From Eurosta solidaginis (taxonomy: Eukaryota; Arthropoda; Insecta; Diptera; Tephritidae): a stretch of 64,000 bases of DNA. Positions 27,601-40,900 of the stretch are shown one piece after another. Under the pieces are notes generated by a model, which was not told where the DNA came from, ran no database searches, and worked only from the letters and a program-made list of their open reading frames with translations. Numbering within the stretch: the stretch's first letter is position 1; every line of letters starts with the position of its first letter. A program made the translations under genes and the position numbers. The DNA lies in the NCBI RefSeq assembly GCF_040869045.1, contig NW_027137006.1, forward strand, positions 186,001 to 250,000. Direction: 5' to 3'.

Positions 27601-30600
27601 CAACCTTTAAACAGTTTTGATAACTATCTCAAAAATTGTCGCTCTGATGCAAACAACTGCTGAGTTATCTACTCAAATTTGTTGAACAAAACGACTTACG
27701 TATTTTAAGCATACTAACCTTTAGCCCGGTAAGCAAATTAAAAAAAAAACGCAATATGTAGGCTACACGAGAACGGAGCCATCGAGTAACCAAAACAAAT
27801 GGGTTAAACAAATTCGTACACGGTATTTATCAATTTAACTCTAGAATTAAAGGATATACAACGAGAAACAACGTTTGACAACCTTTAAACAGTTTTAATA
27901 ACTATCTCAAAAATTGTCGCTCTGATGCAAACAACTGCTGAGTTATCTACTCAAATTTGTTGAACAAAACGACTTACGTATTTTAAGCATGCTAACCTTT
28001 AGCCCGGTAAGCAAATTAAAAAAAAACGCAATATGTAGGCTACACGAGAACGGAGCCATCGAGTAACCAAAACAAATGGGTTAAACAAATTCATACACGG
28101 TATTTATCAATTTAACTCTAGAATTAAAGGATATACAACGAGAAACAACGTTTGACAACCTTTAAACAGTTTTAATAACTATCTCAAAAATTGTCGCTCT
28201 GATGCAAACAACTGCCGAGTTATCTACGTTTAACGTTTGACAACCTTTAAACAGTTTTAATAACTATCTCAAAAATTGTCGCTCTGATGCAAACAACTGC
28301 CGAGTTATCTACTCAAATTTGTTGAACAAAACGACTTTCGTATTTTAAGCATGCTAACCTTTAGCCCGGTGAGCAAATTAAAAAAAAAACGCAATATGTA
28401 GGCTACACGAGAACCGAGCCGTCGAGTAACCAAAACAAATGGGTTAAACAAATTCGTACACGGTATTTATCAATTTAACTCTAGAATTAAAGGATATACA
28501 ACGAGAAACAACGTTTGACAACCTTTAAACGGTTTTAATAACTATCTCAAAAATTGTCGCTCTGATGCAAACAACTGCTGACTTATCTACTCAAATTTGT
28601 TGAAAAAAAAGACTTACGTATTTTAAGCATGCTAACCTTTAGCCCGGTAAGCAAATTAAAAAAAAACGCAATATGTAGGCTACACGAGAACGGAGCAATC
28701 GAGTAACCAAAACAAATGGGTTAAACAAATTCGTACACGGTATTTATCAATTTAACTCTAGAATTAAAAGATATACAAGAGAAACAACGTTTGACAACCT
28801 TAAAACAGTTTTAATAACTATCTCAAAAATTGTCGCTCTGATGCAAACAACTGCTGAGTTATCTACTCAAATTTGTTGAACAAAACGACTTACGTATTTC
28901 AAGCATGCTAACCTTTAGCCCGGTAAGCAAATTTAAAAAAAACGCAATATGTAGGCTACGCGAGAACGGAGCCGTCGAGTAACCAAAACCAATGGGTGAA
29001 ACTAATTCGTACACGGTATTTATCAATTTAACTCAAGAATTAAAGGATATACAACGAGAAACAATGTTTCACAACCTTTAAACAGTTTTAATAACTATCT
29101 CAAAAATTGTCGCTCTGATGCAAACAACTGCTGAGTTATCTACTCAAATTTGTTGAACAAAACGACTTACGTATTTTAAGCATACTAACCTTTAGCCCGG
29201 TAAGCAAATTAAAAAAAAAAACGCAATATGTAGGCTACACGAGAACGGAGCCGTCGAGTAACCAAAACAAATGGGTTAAACAAATTCGTACACGGTATTT
29301 ATCAATTTAACTCTAGAATTAAAGGATATACAACGAGAAACAACGTTTGACAACCTTTAAACGGTTTTAATAACTATCTCAAAAATTTTCGCTCTGATGC
29401 AAACAACTGCTGAGTTATCTACTCAAATTTGTTGAACAAAACGACTTACGTATTTTAAGCATGCTAACCTTTAGCCCGGTAAGCAAATTAAAAAAAAACG
29501 CAATATGTAGGCTACACGAGAACGGAGCCATCCAGTAACCAAAACAAATGGGTTAAACAAATTCGTACACGGTATTTATCAATTTAACTCTAGAATTAAA
29601 GGATATACAACGAGAAACAACGTTTGACAACCTTTAAACAGTTTTAATAACTATCTCAAAAATTGTCGCTCTGATGCAAACAACTGCCGAGTTATCTACG
29701 TTTAACGTTTGACAACCTTTAAACAGTTTTAATAACTATCTCAAAAATTGTCGCTCTGATGCAAACAACTGCCGAGTTATCTACTCAAATTTGTTGAACA
29801 AAACGACTTTCGTATTTTAAGCATGCTAACCTTTAGCCCGGTAAGCAAATTAAAAAAAAAACGCAATATGTAGGCTACACGAGAACGGAGCCGTCGAGTA
29901 ACCAAAACAAATGGGTTAAACAAATTCGTACACGGTATTTATCAATTTAACTCTAGAATTAAAGGATATACAACGAGAAACAACGTTTGACAACCTTTAA
30001 ACGGTTTTAATAACTATCTCAAAAATTGTCGCTCTGATGCAAACAACTGCTGAGTTATCTACACAAATTTGTTGAAAAAAACGACTTACGTATTTTAAGC
30101 ATGCTAACCTTTAGCCCGGTAAGCAAATTCAAAAAAAACGCAATATGTAGGCTACACGAGAACGGAGCCATCGAGTAACCAAAACAAATGGGTTAAACAA
30201 ATTCGTACACGGTATTTATCAATTTAACTCTAGAATTAAAGGATATACAACTAGAAACAACGTTTGACAACCTTTAAACAGTTTTAATAACTATCTCAAA
30301 AATTGTCGCTCTGATGCAAACAACTGCTGAGTTATCTACTCAAATTTGTTGAACAAAACGACTTACGTATTTTAAGCATGCTAACCTTTAGCCCGGTAAG
30401 CAAATTTAAAAAAAAACGCAATATGAAGGCTACACGAGAACGGAGCCGTCGAGTAACCAAAACAAATGGGTTAAACAAATTCGTACACGGTATTTATCAA
30501 TTTAACTCTAGAATTAAAGGAAATACAACGAGAAATATCGTTTGACAACCTTTAAATAGTTTTAATAACTATCTCAAAAATTGTCGCTCTGATGCAAACA

Positions 30601-33600
30601 ACTGCTGAGTTATCTACTCAAATTTGTTGAACAAAACGACTTACGTATTTTAAGCATGCTAACCTTTAGCCCGGTAAGCAAATTAAAAAAAAACGCAATA
30701 TGAAGGCTACATGAGAACGGAGCCGTCGAGTAACCAAAACAAATGTGTTAAACAAATTCGTACACGGTATTTATCAATTTAACTCTAGAATTAAAGGATA
30801 TACAACGAGAAACATCGTTTGACAACCTTTAAATAGTTTTAATAACTATCTCAAAAATTGTCGCTCTGATGCAAACAACTGCTGAGTTATCTACTCAAAT
30901 TTGTTGAACAAAACGACTTACGTATTTTAAGCATGCTAACCTTTAGCCCGGTAAGCAAATTTAAAAAAAACGCAATATGTAGGCTACACGAGAACGGAGC
31001 CGTCGAGTACCCAAAACAAATGGGTTAAACAAATTCGTACACGGTATTTATCAATTTAACTCTAGAATTAAAGGATATACAACGAGAAACAACGTTTGAC
31101 AACCTTTAAAAAGTTTTAATAACTATCTCAAAAATTGTCGCTCTGATGCAAACAACTGCTGAGTTATCTACTCAAATTTGTAGAACAAAACGACTTACGT
31201 ATTTTAAGCATGCTAACCTTTAGCCAGGTAAGTAAATTAAAAAAAAACGCAATATGAAGGCTACACGAGAACGGAGCCGTCGAGTAACCAAAACAAATGT
31301 GTTAAACAAATTCGTACACGGTATTTATCAATTTAACTCTAGAATTAAAGGATATACAACGAGAAAAATCGTTTGACAACCTTTAAATAGTTTTAATAAC
31401 TATCTTAAAAGTTGTCGCTCTGATGCAAACAACTGCTGAGTTATCTACTCAAATTTGTTGAACAAAACGACTTACGTATTTTAAGCATGCTAACCTTTAG
31501 CCCGGTAAGCAAATTAAAAAAAAACGCAATATGTAGGCTACACGAGAACGGAGCCATCGAGTAACCAAAACAAATGGGTTAAACAAATTCGTACACGGTA
31601 TTTATCAATTTAACTCTAGAATTAAAGGATATACAAGAGAAACAACGTTTGACAACCTTAAAACAATTTTAATAACTATCTCAAAAATTGTCGCTCTGAT
31701 GCAAACAACTGCTGAGTTATCTACTCAAATTTGTTGAACAAAACGACTTACGTATTTCAAGCATGCTAACCTTTAGCCCGGTAAGCAAATTAAAAAAAAA
31801 CGCAATATGTAGGCTACACGAGAACGGAGCCGTCGAGTAACCAAAACAAATTGGTTAAACAAATTCGTACACGGTATTTATCAATTTAACTCTAGAATTA
31901 AAGGATATACAACGAGAAACAACGTTTGACAACCTTTAAACCGTTTTAATAACTATCTCAAAAATTGTCGCTCTGATGCAAACAACTGCCGAGTTATCTA
32001 CGTTTAACGTTTGACAACCTTTAAACAGTTTTAATAACTATCTCAAAAATTGTCGCTACAACCTTTAGCCCGGTAAGCAAATTAAAAAAAAACGCAATAT
32101 GTAGGCTACACGAGAACGGAGCCGTCGAGTAACCAAAACAAATGGGTTAAACAAATTCGTACACCGTATTTATCAATTTAACTCTAGAATTAAAGGATAT
32201 ACAACGAGAAACAACGTTTGACAACCTTAAAACAGTTTTAATAACTATCTCAAAAATTGTCGCTCTGATGCAAACAACTGCTGAGTTATCTACTCAAATT
32301 TGTTGAACAAAACGACTTACGTATTTTAAGCATACTAACCTTTAGCCCGGTAAGCAAACTAAAAAAAACGCAATATGTAGGCTACACGAGAACGGAGCCG
32401 TCGAGTAACCAAAACAAATGGGTTAAACAAATTCGTACACGGAATTTATCAATTTAACTCTAGAATTAAAGGATATACAACGAGAAACAACGTTTGACAA
32501 CCTTTAAACACTTTTAATAACTATCTCAAAAATTGTCGCTCTGATGCAAACAACTGCTGAGGTCTCTACTCAAATTTGTTGAACAAAACGACTTACGTAT
32601 TTTAAGCATACTAACCTTTAGCCCGGTAAGCAAATTAAAAAAAAAAACGCAATATGTAGGCTACACGAGAACGGAGCCGTCGAGTAACCAAAACAAATGG
32701 GTTAAACAAATTCGTACACGGTATTTATCAATTTAACTCTAGAATTAAAGGATATACAACGAGAAACAACGTTTGACAACCTTTAAACAGTTTTAATAAC
32801 TATCTCAAAAATTGTCGCTCTGATGCAAACAACTGCTGAGTTATCTACTCAAATTTGTTGAACAAAACGACTTACGTATTTCAAGCATGCTAACCTTTAG
32901 CCCGGTAAGCAAATTAAAAAAAAAACGCAATATGTAGGCTACGCGAGAACGGAGCCGTCGAGTAACCAAAACCAATGGGTTAAACTAATTCGTACACGGT
33001 ATTTATCAATTTAACTCAAGAATTAAAGGATATACAACGAGAAACAATGTTTCACAACCTTTAAACAGTTTTAATAACTATCTCAAAAATTGTCGCTCTG
33101 ATGCAAACAACTGCTGAGTTATCTACTCAAATTTGTTGAACAAAAAGACTTACGTATTTTAAGCATACTAACCTTTAGCCCGGTAAGCAAATTAAAAAAA
33201 AAAACGCAATATGTAGGCTACACGAGAACGGAGCCGTCGAGTAACCAAAACAAATGGGTTAAACAAATTCGTACACGGTATTTATCAATTTAACTCTAGA
33301 ATTAAAGGATATACAACGAGAAACAACGTTTGACAACCTTTAAACGGTTTTAATAACTATCTCAAAAATTGTCGCTCTGATGCAAACAACTTCTGAGTTA
33401 TCTACTCAAATTTGTTGAACAAAACGACTTACGTATTTTAAGCATGCTAACCTTTAGCCCGGTAAGCAAATTAAAAAAAAACGCAATATGTAGGCTACAC
33501 GAGAACGGAGCCATCGAGTAACCAAAACAAATGGGTTAAACAAATTCGTACACGGTATTTATCAATTTAACTCTAGAATTAAAGGATATACAACGAGAAA

Positions 33601-36600
33601 CAACGTTTGACAACCTTTAAACAGTTTTAATAACTATCTCAAAAATTGTCGCTCTGATGCAAACAACTGCCGAGTTATCTACGTTTAACGTTTGACAACC
33701 TTTAAACAGTTTTAATAACTATCTCAAAAATTGTCGCTCTGATGCAAACAACTGCCGAGTTATCTACTCAAATTTGTTGAACAAAACGACTTTCGTATTT
33801 TAAGCATGCTAACCTTTAGCCCGGTAAGCAAATTAAAAAAAAAACGCAATATGTAGGCTACACGAGAACGGAGCCGTCGAGTAACCAAAACAAATGGGTT
33901 AAACAAATTCGTACACGGTATTTATCAATTTAACTCTAGAATTAAAGGATATACAACGAGAAACAACGTTTGACAACCTTTAAACGGTTTTAATAACTAT
34001 CTCAAAAATTGTCGCTCTGATGCAAATAACTGCTGAGTTATCTACTCAAATTTGTTGAAAAAAACGACTTACGTATTTTAAGCATGCTAACCTTTAGCCC
34101 GGTAAGCAAATTAAAAAAAAACGCAATATGTAGGCTACACGAGAACGGAGCCATCGAGTAACCAAAACAAATGGGTTAAACAAATTCGTACACGGTATTT
34201 ATCAATTTAACTCTAAAATTAAAGGATATACAAGAGAAACAACGTTTGACAACCTTAAAACAGTTTAAATAACTATCTCAAAAATTGTCGCTCTGATGCA
34301 AACAACTGCTGAGTTATCTACTCAAATTTGTTGAACAAAACGACTTACGTATTTCAAGCATGCTAACATTTAGCCCGGTAAGCAAATTAAAAAAAAACGC
34401 AATGTGTAGGCTACGCGAGAACGGAGCCGTCGAGTAACCAAAACCAATGGGTTAAACTAATTCGTACACGGTATTTATCAATTTAACTAAAGAATTAAAG
34501 GATATACAACGAGAAGCAATGTTTCACAACCTTTAAACAGTTTTAATAACTATCTCAAAAATTGTCGCTCTGATGCAAACAACTGCTGAGTTATCTACTC
34601 AAATTTGTTGAACAAAACGACTTACGTATTTTAAGCATACTAACCTTTAGCCCGGTAAGCAAATTAAAAAAAAAACGCAATATGTAGGCTACACGAGAAC
34701 GGAGCCGTCGAGTAACCAAAACAAATGGGTTAAACAAATTCGTACACGGTATTTATCAATTTAACTCTAGAATTAAAGGATATACAACGAGAAACAACGT
34801 TTGACAACCTTTAAACGGTTTTAATAACTATCTCAAAAATTGTCGCTCTGATGCAAACAACTGCTGAGTTATCTACTCAAATTTGTTGAACAAAACGACT
34901 TACGTATTTTAAGCATGCTAACCTTTAGCCCGGTAAGCAAATTAAAAAAAACGCAATATGTAGGCTACACGAGAACGGAGCCATCGAGGAACCAAAACAA
35001 ATGGGTTAAACAAATTCGTACACGGTATTTATCAATTTAACTCTAGAATTAAAGGATATACAACGAGAAACAACGTTTGACAACCTTTAAACAGTTTTAA
35101 TAACTATCTCAAAAATTGTCGCTCTGATGCAAACAACTGCCGAGTTATCTACGTTTAACGTTTGACAACCTTTAAACAGTTTTAATAACTATCTCAAAAA
35201 TTGTCGCTCTGATGCAAACAACTGCCGAGTTATCTACTCAAATTTGTTGAACAAAACGACTTTCGTATTTTAAGCATGCTAACTTTAGCCCGGTAAGCAA
35301 ATTAAAAAAAAAACGCAATATGTAGGCTACACGAGAACGGAGCCGTCGAGTAACCAAAACAAATGGGTTAAACAAATTCGTACACGGTATTTATCAATTT
35401 AACTCTAGAATTAAAGGATATACAACGAGAAACAACGTTTGACAACCTTTAAACGGTTTTAATAACTATCTCAAAAATTGTCGCTCTGATGCAAACAACT
35501 GCTGAGTTATCTACTCAAATTTGTTGAAAAAACGACTTACGTATTTTAAGCATGCTAACCTTTAGCCCGGTAAGCAAATTAAAAAAAAACGCAATATGTA
35601 GGCTACACGAGAACGGAGCCATCGAGTAACCAAAACAAATGGGTTAAACAAATTCGTACACGGTATTTATCAATTTAACTCTAGAATTAAAGGATATACA
35701 AGAGAAACAACGTTTGACAACCTTAAAACAGTTTTAATAACTATCTCAAAAATTGTCGCTCTGATGCAAACAACTGCTGAGTTATCTACTCAAATTTGTT
35801 GAACAAAACGACTTACGTATTTCAAGCATGCTAACCTTTAGCCCGGTAAGCAAATTAAAAAAAAACGCAATATGTAGGCTACACGAGAACGGAGCCGTCG
35901 AGTAACCAAAACAAATGGGTTAAACAAATTCGTACACGGTATTTATCAATTTAACTCTAGAATTAAAGGATATACAACGAGAAACAACGTTTGACAACCT
36001 TTAAACCGTTTTAATAACTATCTCAAAAATTGTCGCTCTGATGCAAACAACTGCCGAGTTATCTACGTTTAACGTTTGACAACCTTTAAACAGTTTTAGT
36101 AACTATCTCAAAAATTGTCGCTACAACCTTTAGCCCGGTAAGCAAATTAAAAAAAAACGCAATATGTAGGCTACACGAGAACGGAGCCGTCGAGTAACCA
36201 AAACAAATGGGTTAAACAAATTCGTACACCGTATTTATCAATTTAACTCTAGAATTAAAGGATATACAACGAGAAACAACGTTTGACAACCTTAAAACAG
36301 TTTTAATAACTATCTCAAAAATTGTCGCTCTGATGCAAACAACTGCTGAGTTATCTACTCAAATTTGTTGAACAAAACGACTTACGTATTTTAAGCATAC
36401 TAACCTTTAGCCCGGTAAGCAAATTAAAAAAAAACGCAATATGTAGGCTACACGAGAACGGAGCCGTCGAGTAACCAAAACAAATGGGTTAAACAAATTC
36501 GTACACGGTATTTATCAATTTAACTCTAGAATTAAAGGATATACAACGAGAAACAACGTTTGACAACCTTTAAACACTTTTAATAACTATCACAAAAATT

Positions 36601-37900
36601 GTCGCTCTGATGCAAACAACTGCTGAGTTATCTACTCAAATTTTTGAACAAAACGACTTACGTATTTTAAGCATACTAACCTTTAGCCCGGTAAGCAAAT
36701 TAAAAAAAAAAACGCAATATGTAGGCTACACGAGAACGGAGCCGTCGAGTAACCAAAACAAATGGGTTAAACAAATTCGTACACGGTATTTATCAATTTA
36801 ACTCTAGAATTAAAGGATATACAACGAGAAACAACGTTTGACAACCTTTAAACAGTTTTAATAACTATCTCAAAAATTGTCGCTCTGATGCAAACAACTG
36901 CTGAGTTATCTACTCAAATTTGTTGAACAAAACGACTTACGTATTTCAAGCATGCTAACCTTTAGCCCGGTAAGCAAATTAAAAAAAAAACGCAATATGT
37001 AGGCTACGCGAGAACGGAGCCGTCGAGTAACCAAAACCAATGGGTTAAACTAATTCGTATACGGTATTTATCAATTTAACTCAAGAATTAAAGGATAGAC
37101 AACGAGAGACAACGTTTCACAACCTTTAAACAGTTTTAATAACTATCTCAAAAATTGTCGCTCTGATGCAAACAACTGCTGAGTTATCTACTCAAATTTG
37201 TTGAACAAAACGACTTACGTATTTTAAGCATACTAACCTTTAGCCCGGTAAGCAAATTAAAAAAAAAACGCAATATGTAGGCTACACGAGAACGGAGCCG
37301 TCGAGTAACCAAAACAAATGGGTTAAACAAATTCGTACACGGTATTTATCAATTTAACTCTAGAATTAAAGGATATACAACGAGAAACAACGTTTGACAA
37401 CCTTTAAACGGTTTTAATAACTATCTCAAAAATTGTCGCTCTGATGCAAACAACTTCTGAGTTATCTACTCAAATTTGTTGAACAAAACGACTTACGTAT
37501 TTTAAGCATGCTAACCTTTAGCCCGGTAAGCAAATTAAAAAAAAACGCAATATGTAGGCTACACGAGAACGGAGCCATCGAGTAACCAAAACAAATGGGT
37601 TAAGCAAATTCGTACACGGTATTTATCAATTTAACTCTAGAATTAAAGGATATACAACGAGAAACAACGTTTGACAACCTTTAAACAGTTTTAATAACTA
37701 TCTCAAAAATTGTCGCTCTGATGCAAACAACTGCCGAGTTATCTACGTTTAACGTTTGACAACCTTTAAACAGTTTTAATAACTATCTCAAAAATTGTCG
37801 CTCTGATGCAAACAACTGCTGAGTTACCTACTTAAATTTGTTGAACAAAACGACTTGGGTATTTTAAACGTGGTAACCTTTAGCCCGGTAAGCAAATTAA
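24601..37900 (+). repeat. Satellite higher-order repeat, 1386/1472-bp unit
   Basis: Monomers beginning GCTACGCGAG start at 24626, 26098, 27484 and 28955, then at 32938 and 34410, with another at 37003. Spacings of 1472, 1386, 1471 and 1472 bp fit five monomers of 277 bp, with or without an internal 87-bp duplication marked by TCTACGTTTAACG. A longer repeat of about 4065 bp lies over it: the ACACCGTATT marker is at about 32164 and 36229, and TCTACGTTTAACG junctions near 31998 and 33682 recur near 36064 and 37745. The block ends around a diverged monomer with CTTGGGTATTTTAAACGTG near 37850. Confidence 0.9.
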
Positions 37901-40900
37901 AAAAACGCAATATGTAGGCTACACGAGAACGGAGCCGTCGAGTAACCAAAACAAATGGGTTAAACAAATTCGTACACGGTATTTATCAATTTAACTCTAG
38001 AAATAAAGGATATACAACGAGAAACAACGTTTGACAACCTTTAAACAGTTTTAATAACTATCTCAAAAATTGTCGCTCTGGTGCAAACAACTGCTGAGTT
38101 ATCTACTCAAATTTGTTGAACAAAACGACTTACGTATTTTAAGCATGCTAACCTTTAGCCCGGTAAGCAAATTAAAAAAAACGCAATATGTAGGCTACAC
38201 GAGAACGGAGCCGTCGAGTAACCAAAACAAATGGGTTAAACAAATTCGTACACGGTATTTATCAATTTAACTCTGGAATTAAAGGATATACAACGAGAAA
38301 CAACGTTTGACAACCTTTAAACAGTTTTAATAACTATCTCAAAAATTGTCGCTCTGATGCAAACAACTGCTGAGTTATCTACTCAAATTAGTTGAACAAA
38401 ACGACTTACGTATTTTAAGCATGCTAACCTTTAGCCCGGTAAGCAAGTTAAAAAAAAAAACGCAATATGTAGGCTACACGAGAACGGAGCCATCGAGTTA
38501 CCAAAACAAATGGGTTAACAAATTCGTACACGGTATTTATCAATTTAACTCTAGAATTAAAGGATATACAACTAGAAACAACGTTTGACAACCTTTAAAC
38601 AGTTTTAATAACTATCTCAAAAATTGTCGCTCTGATGCAAACAACTGCTGAGTTATCTACTCAAATTTGTTGAACAAAACGACTTACGTATTTTAAGCAT
38701 GCTAACCTTTAGCCCGGTAAGCAAATTTAAAAAAAACGCAATATGAAGGCTACACGAGAACGGAGCCGTCGAGTAACCAAAACAAATGGGTTAAACTAAT
38801 TCGTACACGGTATTTATCAATTTAACTCTAGATTTAAAGGATATACCACGAGAAACAACGTTTCACAACCTTTAAACAGTTTTAATAACTATCTCAAAAA
38901 TTGTCGCTCTGATGCAAACAACTGCTGAGTTATCTACTCAAATTTGTTGAACAAAACGACTTATGTATTTTAAGCATGCTAACCTTTAGCCCGGTAAGCA
39001 AATTAAAAAAAAAACGCAATATGTAGGCTACACGAGAACGGAGCCGTGGAGTAACCAAAACAAAAGGGTTAAACAAATTCGTACACGGTATTTATCAATT
39101 TAACTCTAGAATTAGAGGATATACAACGAGAAACAACGTTTGACAACCTTTAAACAGTTTTAATAACTATCTCAAAAATTGTCGCTCTGATGCAAACAAC
39201 TGCTGAGTTATCTACTCAAATTTGTTGAACAAAACGACTTACGTATTTTAAGCATGCTAACCTTTAACCCGGTAAGCAAATTAAAAAAAAACGCAATATG
39301 TAGGCTACACGAGAACGGAGCCATCGAGTAACCAAAACAAATGGGTTAAACAAATTCGTACACGGTATTTATCAATTTAACTCTAGAATTAGAGGATATA
39401 CAACGAGAAACAACGTTTGACAACCTTTAAACAGTTTTAATAACTATCTCAAAAATTGTCGCTCTGATGCAAACAACTGCTGAGTTATCTACTCAAATTT
39501 GTTGAACAAAACGACTTACGTGTTTTAAGCATACTAACCTTTAGCCCAGTAAGCAAATTAAAAAAAAACGCAATATGTAGGCTACACGAGAACGGAGCCA
39601 TCGAGTAACCAAAACAAATGGGTTAAACAAATTCGTACACGGTATTTATCAATTTAACTCTAGAATTAGAGGATATACAACGAGAAACAACGTTTGACAA
39701 CCTTTAAACAGTTTTAATAACTATCTCAAAAATTGTCGCTCTGATGCAAACAACTGCTGAGTTATCTACTCAAATTAGTTGAACAAAACGACTTACGTGT
39801 TTTAAGCATACTAACCTTTAGCCCGGTAAGCAAATTAAAAAAAAACGCAATATGTAGGCTACACGAGAACGGAGCCATCGAGTAACCAAAACAAATGGGT
39901 TAAACAAATTCGTACACGGTATTTATCAATTTAACTCTAGAATTAGAGGATATACAACGAGAAACAACGTTTGACAACCTTTAAACAGTTTTAATAACTA
40001 TCTCAAAAATTGTAGCTCTGATGCAAAAAACTGCTGAGTTATCTACTCAAATTTGTTGAACAAAACGACTTACGTATTTTAAGCATGCTAACCTTTAGCC
40101 CGGTAAGCAAATTAAAAAAAAAACGCAATATGTAGGCTACACGAGAACGGAGCCGTCGAGTAACCAAAACAAATGGGTTAACAAATTCGTACACGGTATT
40201 TATCAATTTAACTCTAGAATTAAAGGATATACAACGAGAAACAACGTTTCACAACCTTTAAACAGTTTTAATAACTATCTCAAAAATTGTTGCTCTGATG
40301 CAAACAACTGCTGAGTTATCTACTCAAATTTCTTGAACAAAACGACTTATGTATTTTAAGCGTGCTAACCTTTAGCCCGGTAAGCAAATTAAAAAAAAAC
40401 GCAATATGTAGGCTACACGAGAACGGAGCCATCGAGTAACCAAAACAAATGGGTTAAACAAATTCGTACACGGTATTTATCAATTTAACTCTAGAATTAG
40501 AGGATATACAACAAGAAACAACGTTTGACAACCTTTAAACAGTTTTAATAACTATCTCAAAAATTGTCGCTCTGATGCAAACAACTGCTGAGTTATCTAC
40601 TCAAATTTGTTGAACAAAACGACTTACGTGTTTTAAGCATACTAACCTTTAGCCCGGTAAGAAAATAAAAAAAAAACGCAATATGTAGGCTACACGAAAA
40701 CGGAGCCGTCGAGTAACCAAAACAAATGGGTTAAACAAATTCGTACACGGCATTTATCAATTTAACTCTAGAATTAAAAGATATACAACTAGAAACAACG
40801 TTTGACAACCTTTAAACAGTTTTAATAACTATCTCAAAAATTGTCGCTCTGATGCAAACAACTGCTGAGTTATCTACTCAAATTTGTTGAACAAAACGAC

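Noticed and set aside
36610..38270. Open frames of 63-66 codons inside satellite monomers (36610-36801 and 38070-38270)
   Set aside because: They exist only because of local indels or an ATG-creating variant; neighbouring monomers with almost the same sequence have stops in the frame, so no coding constraint is seen.
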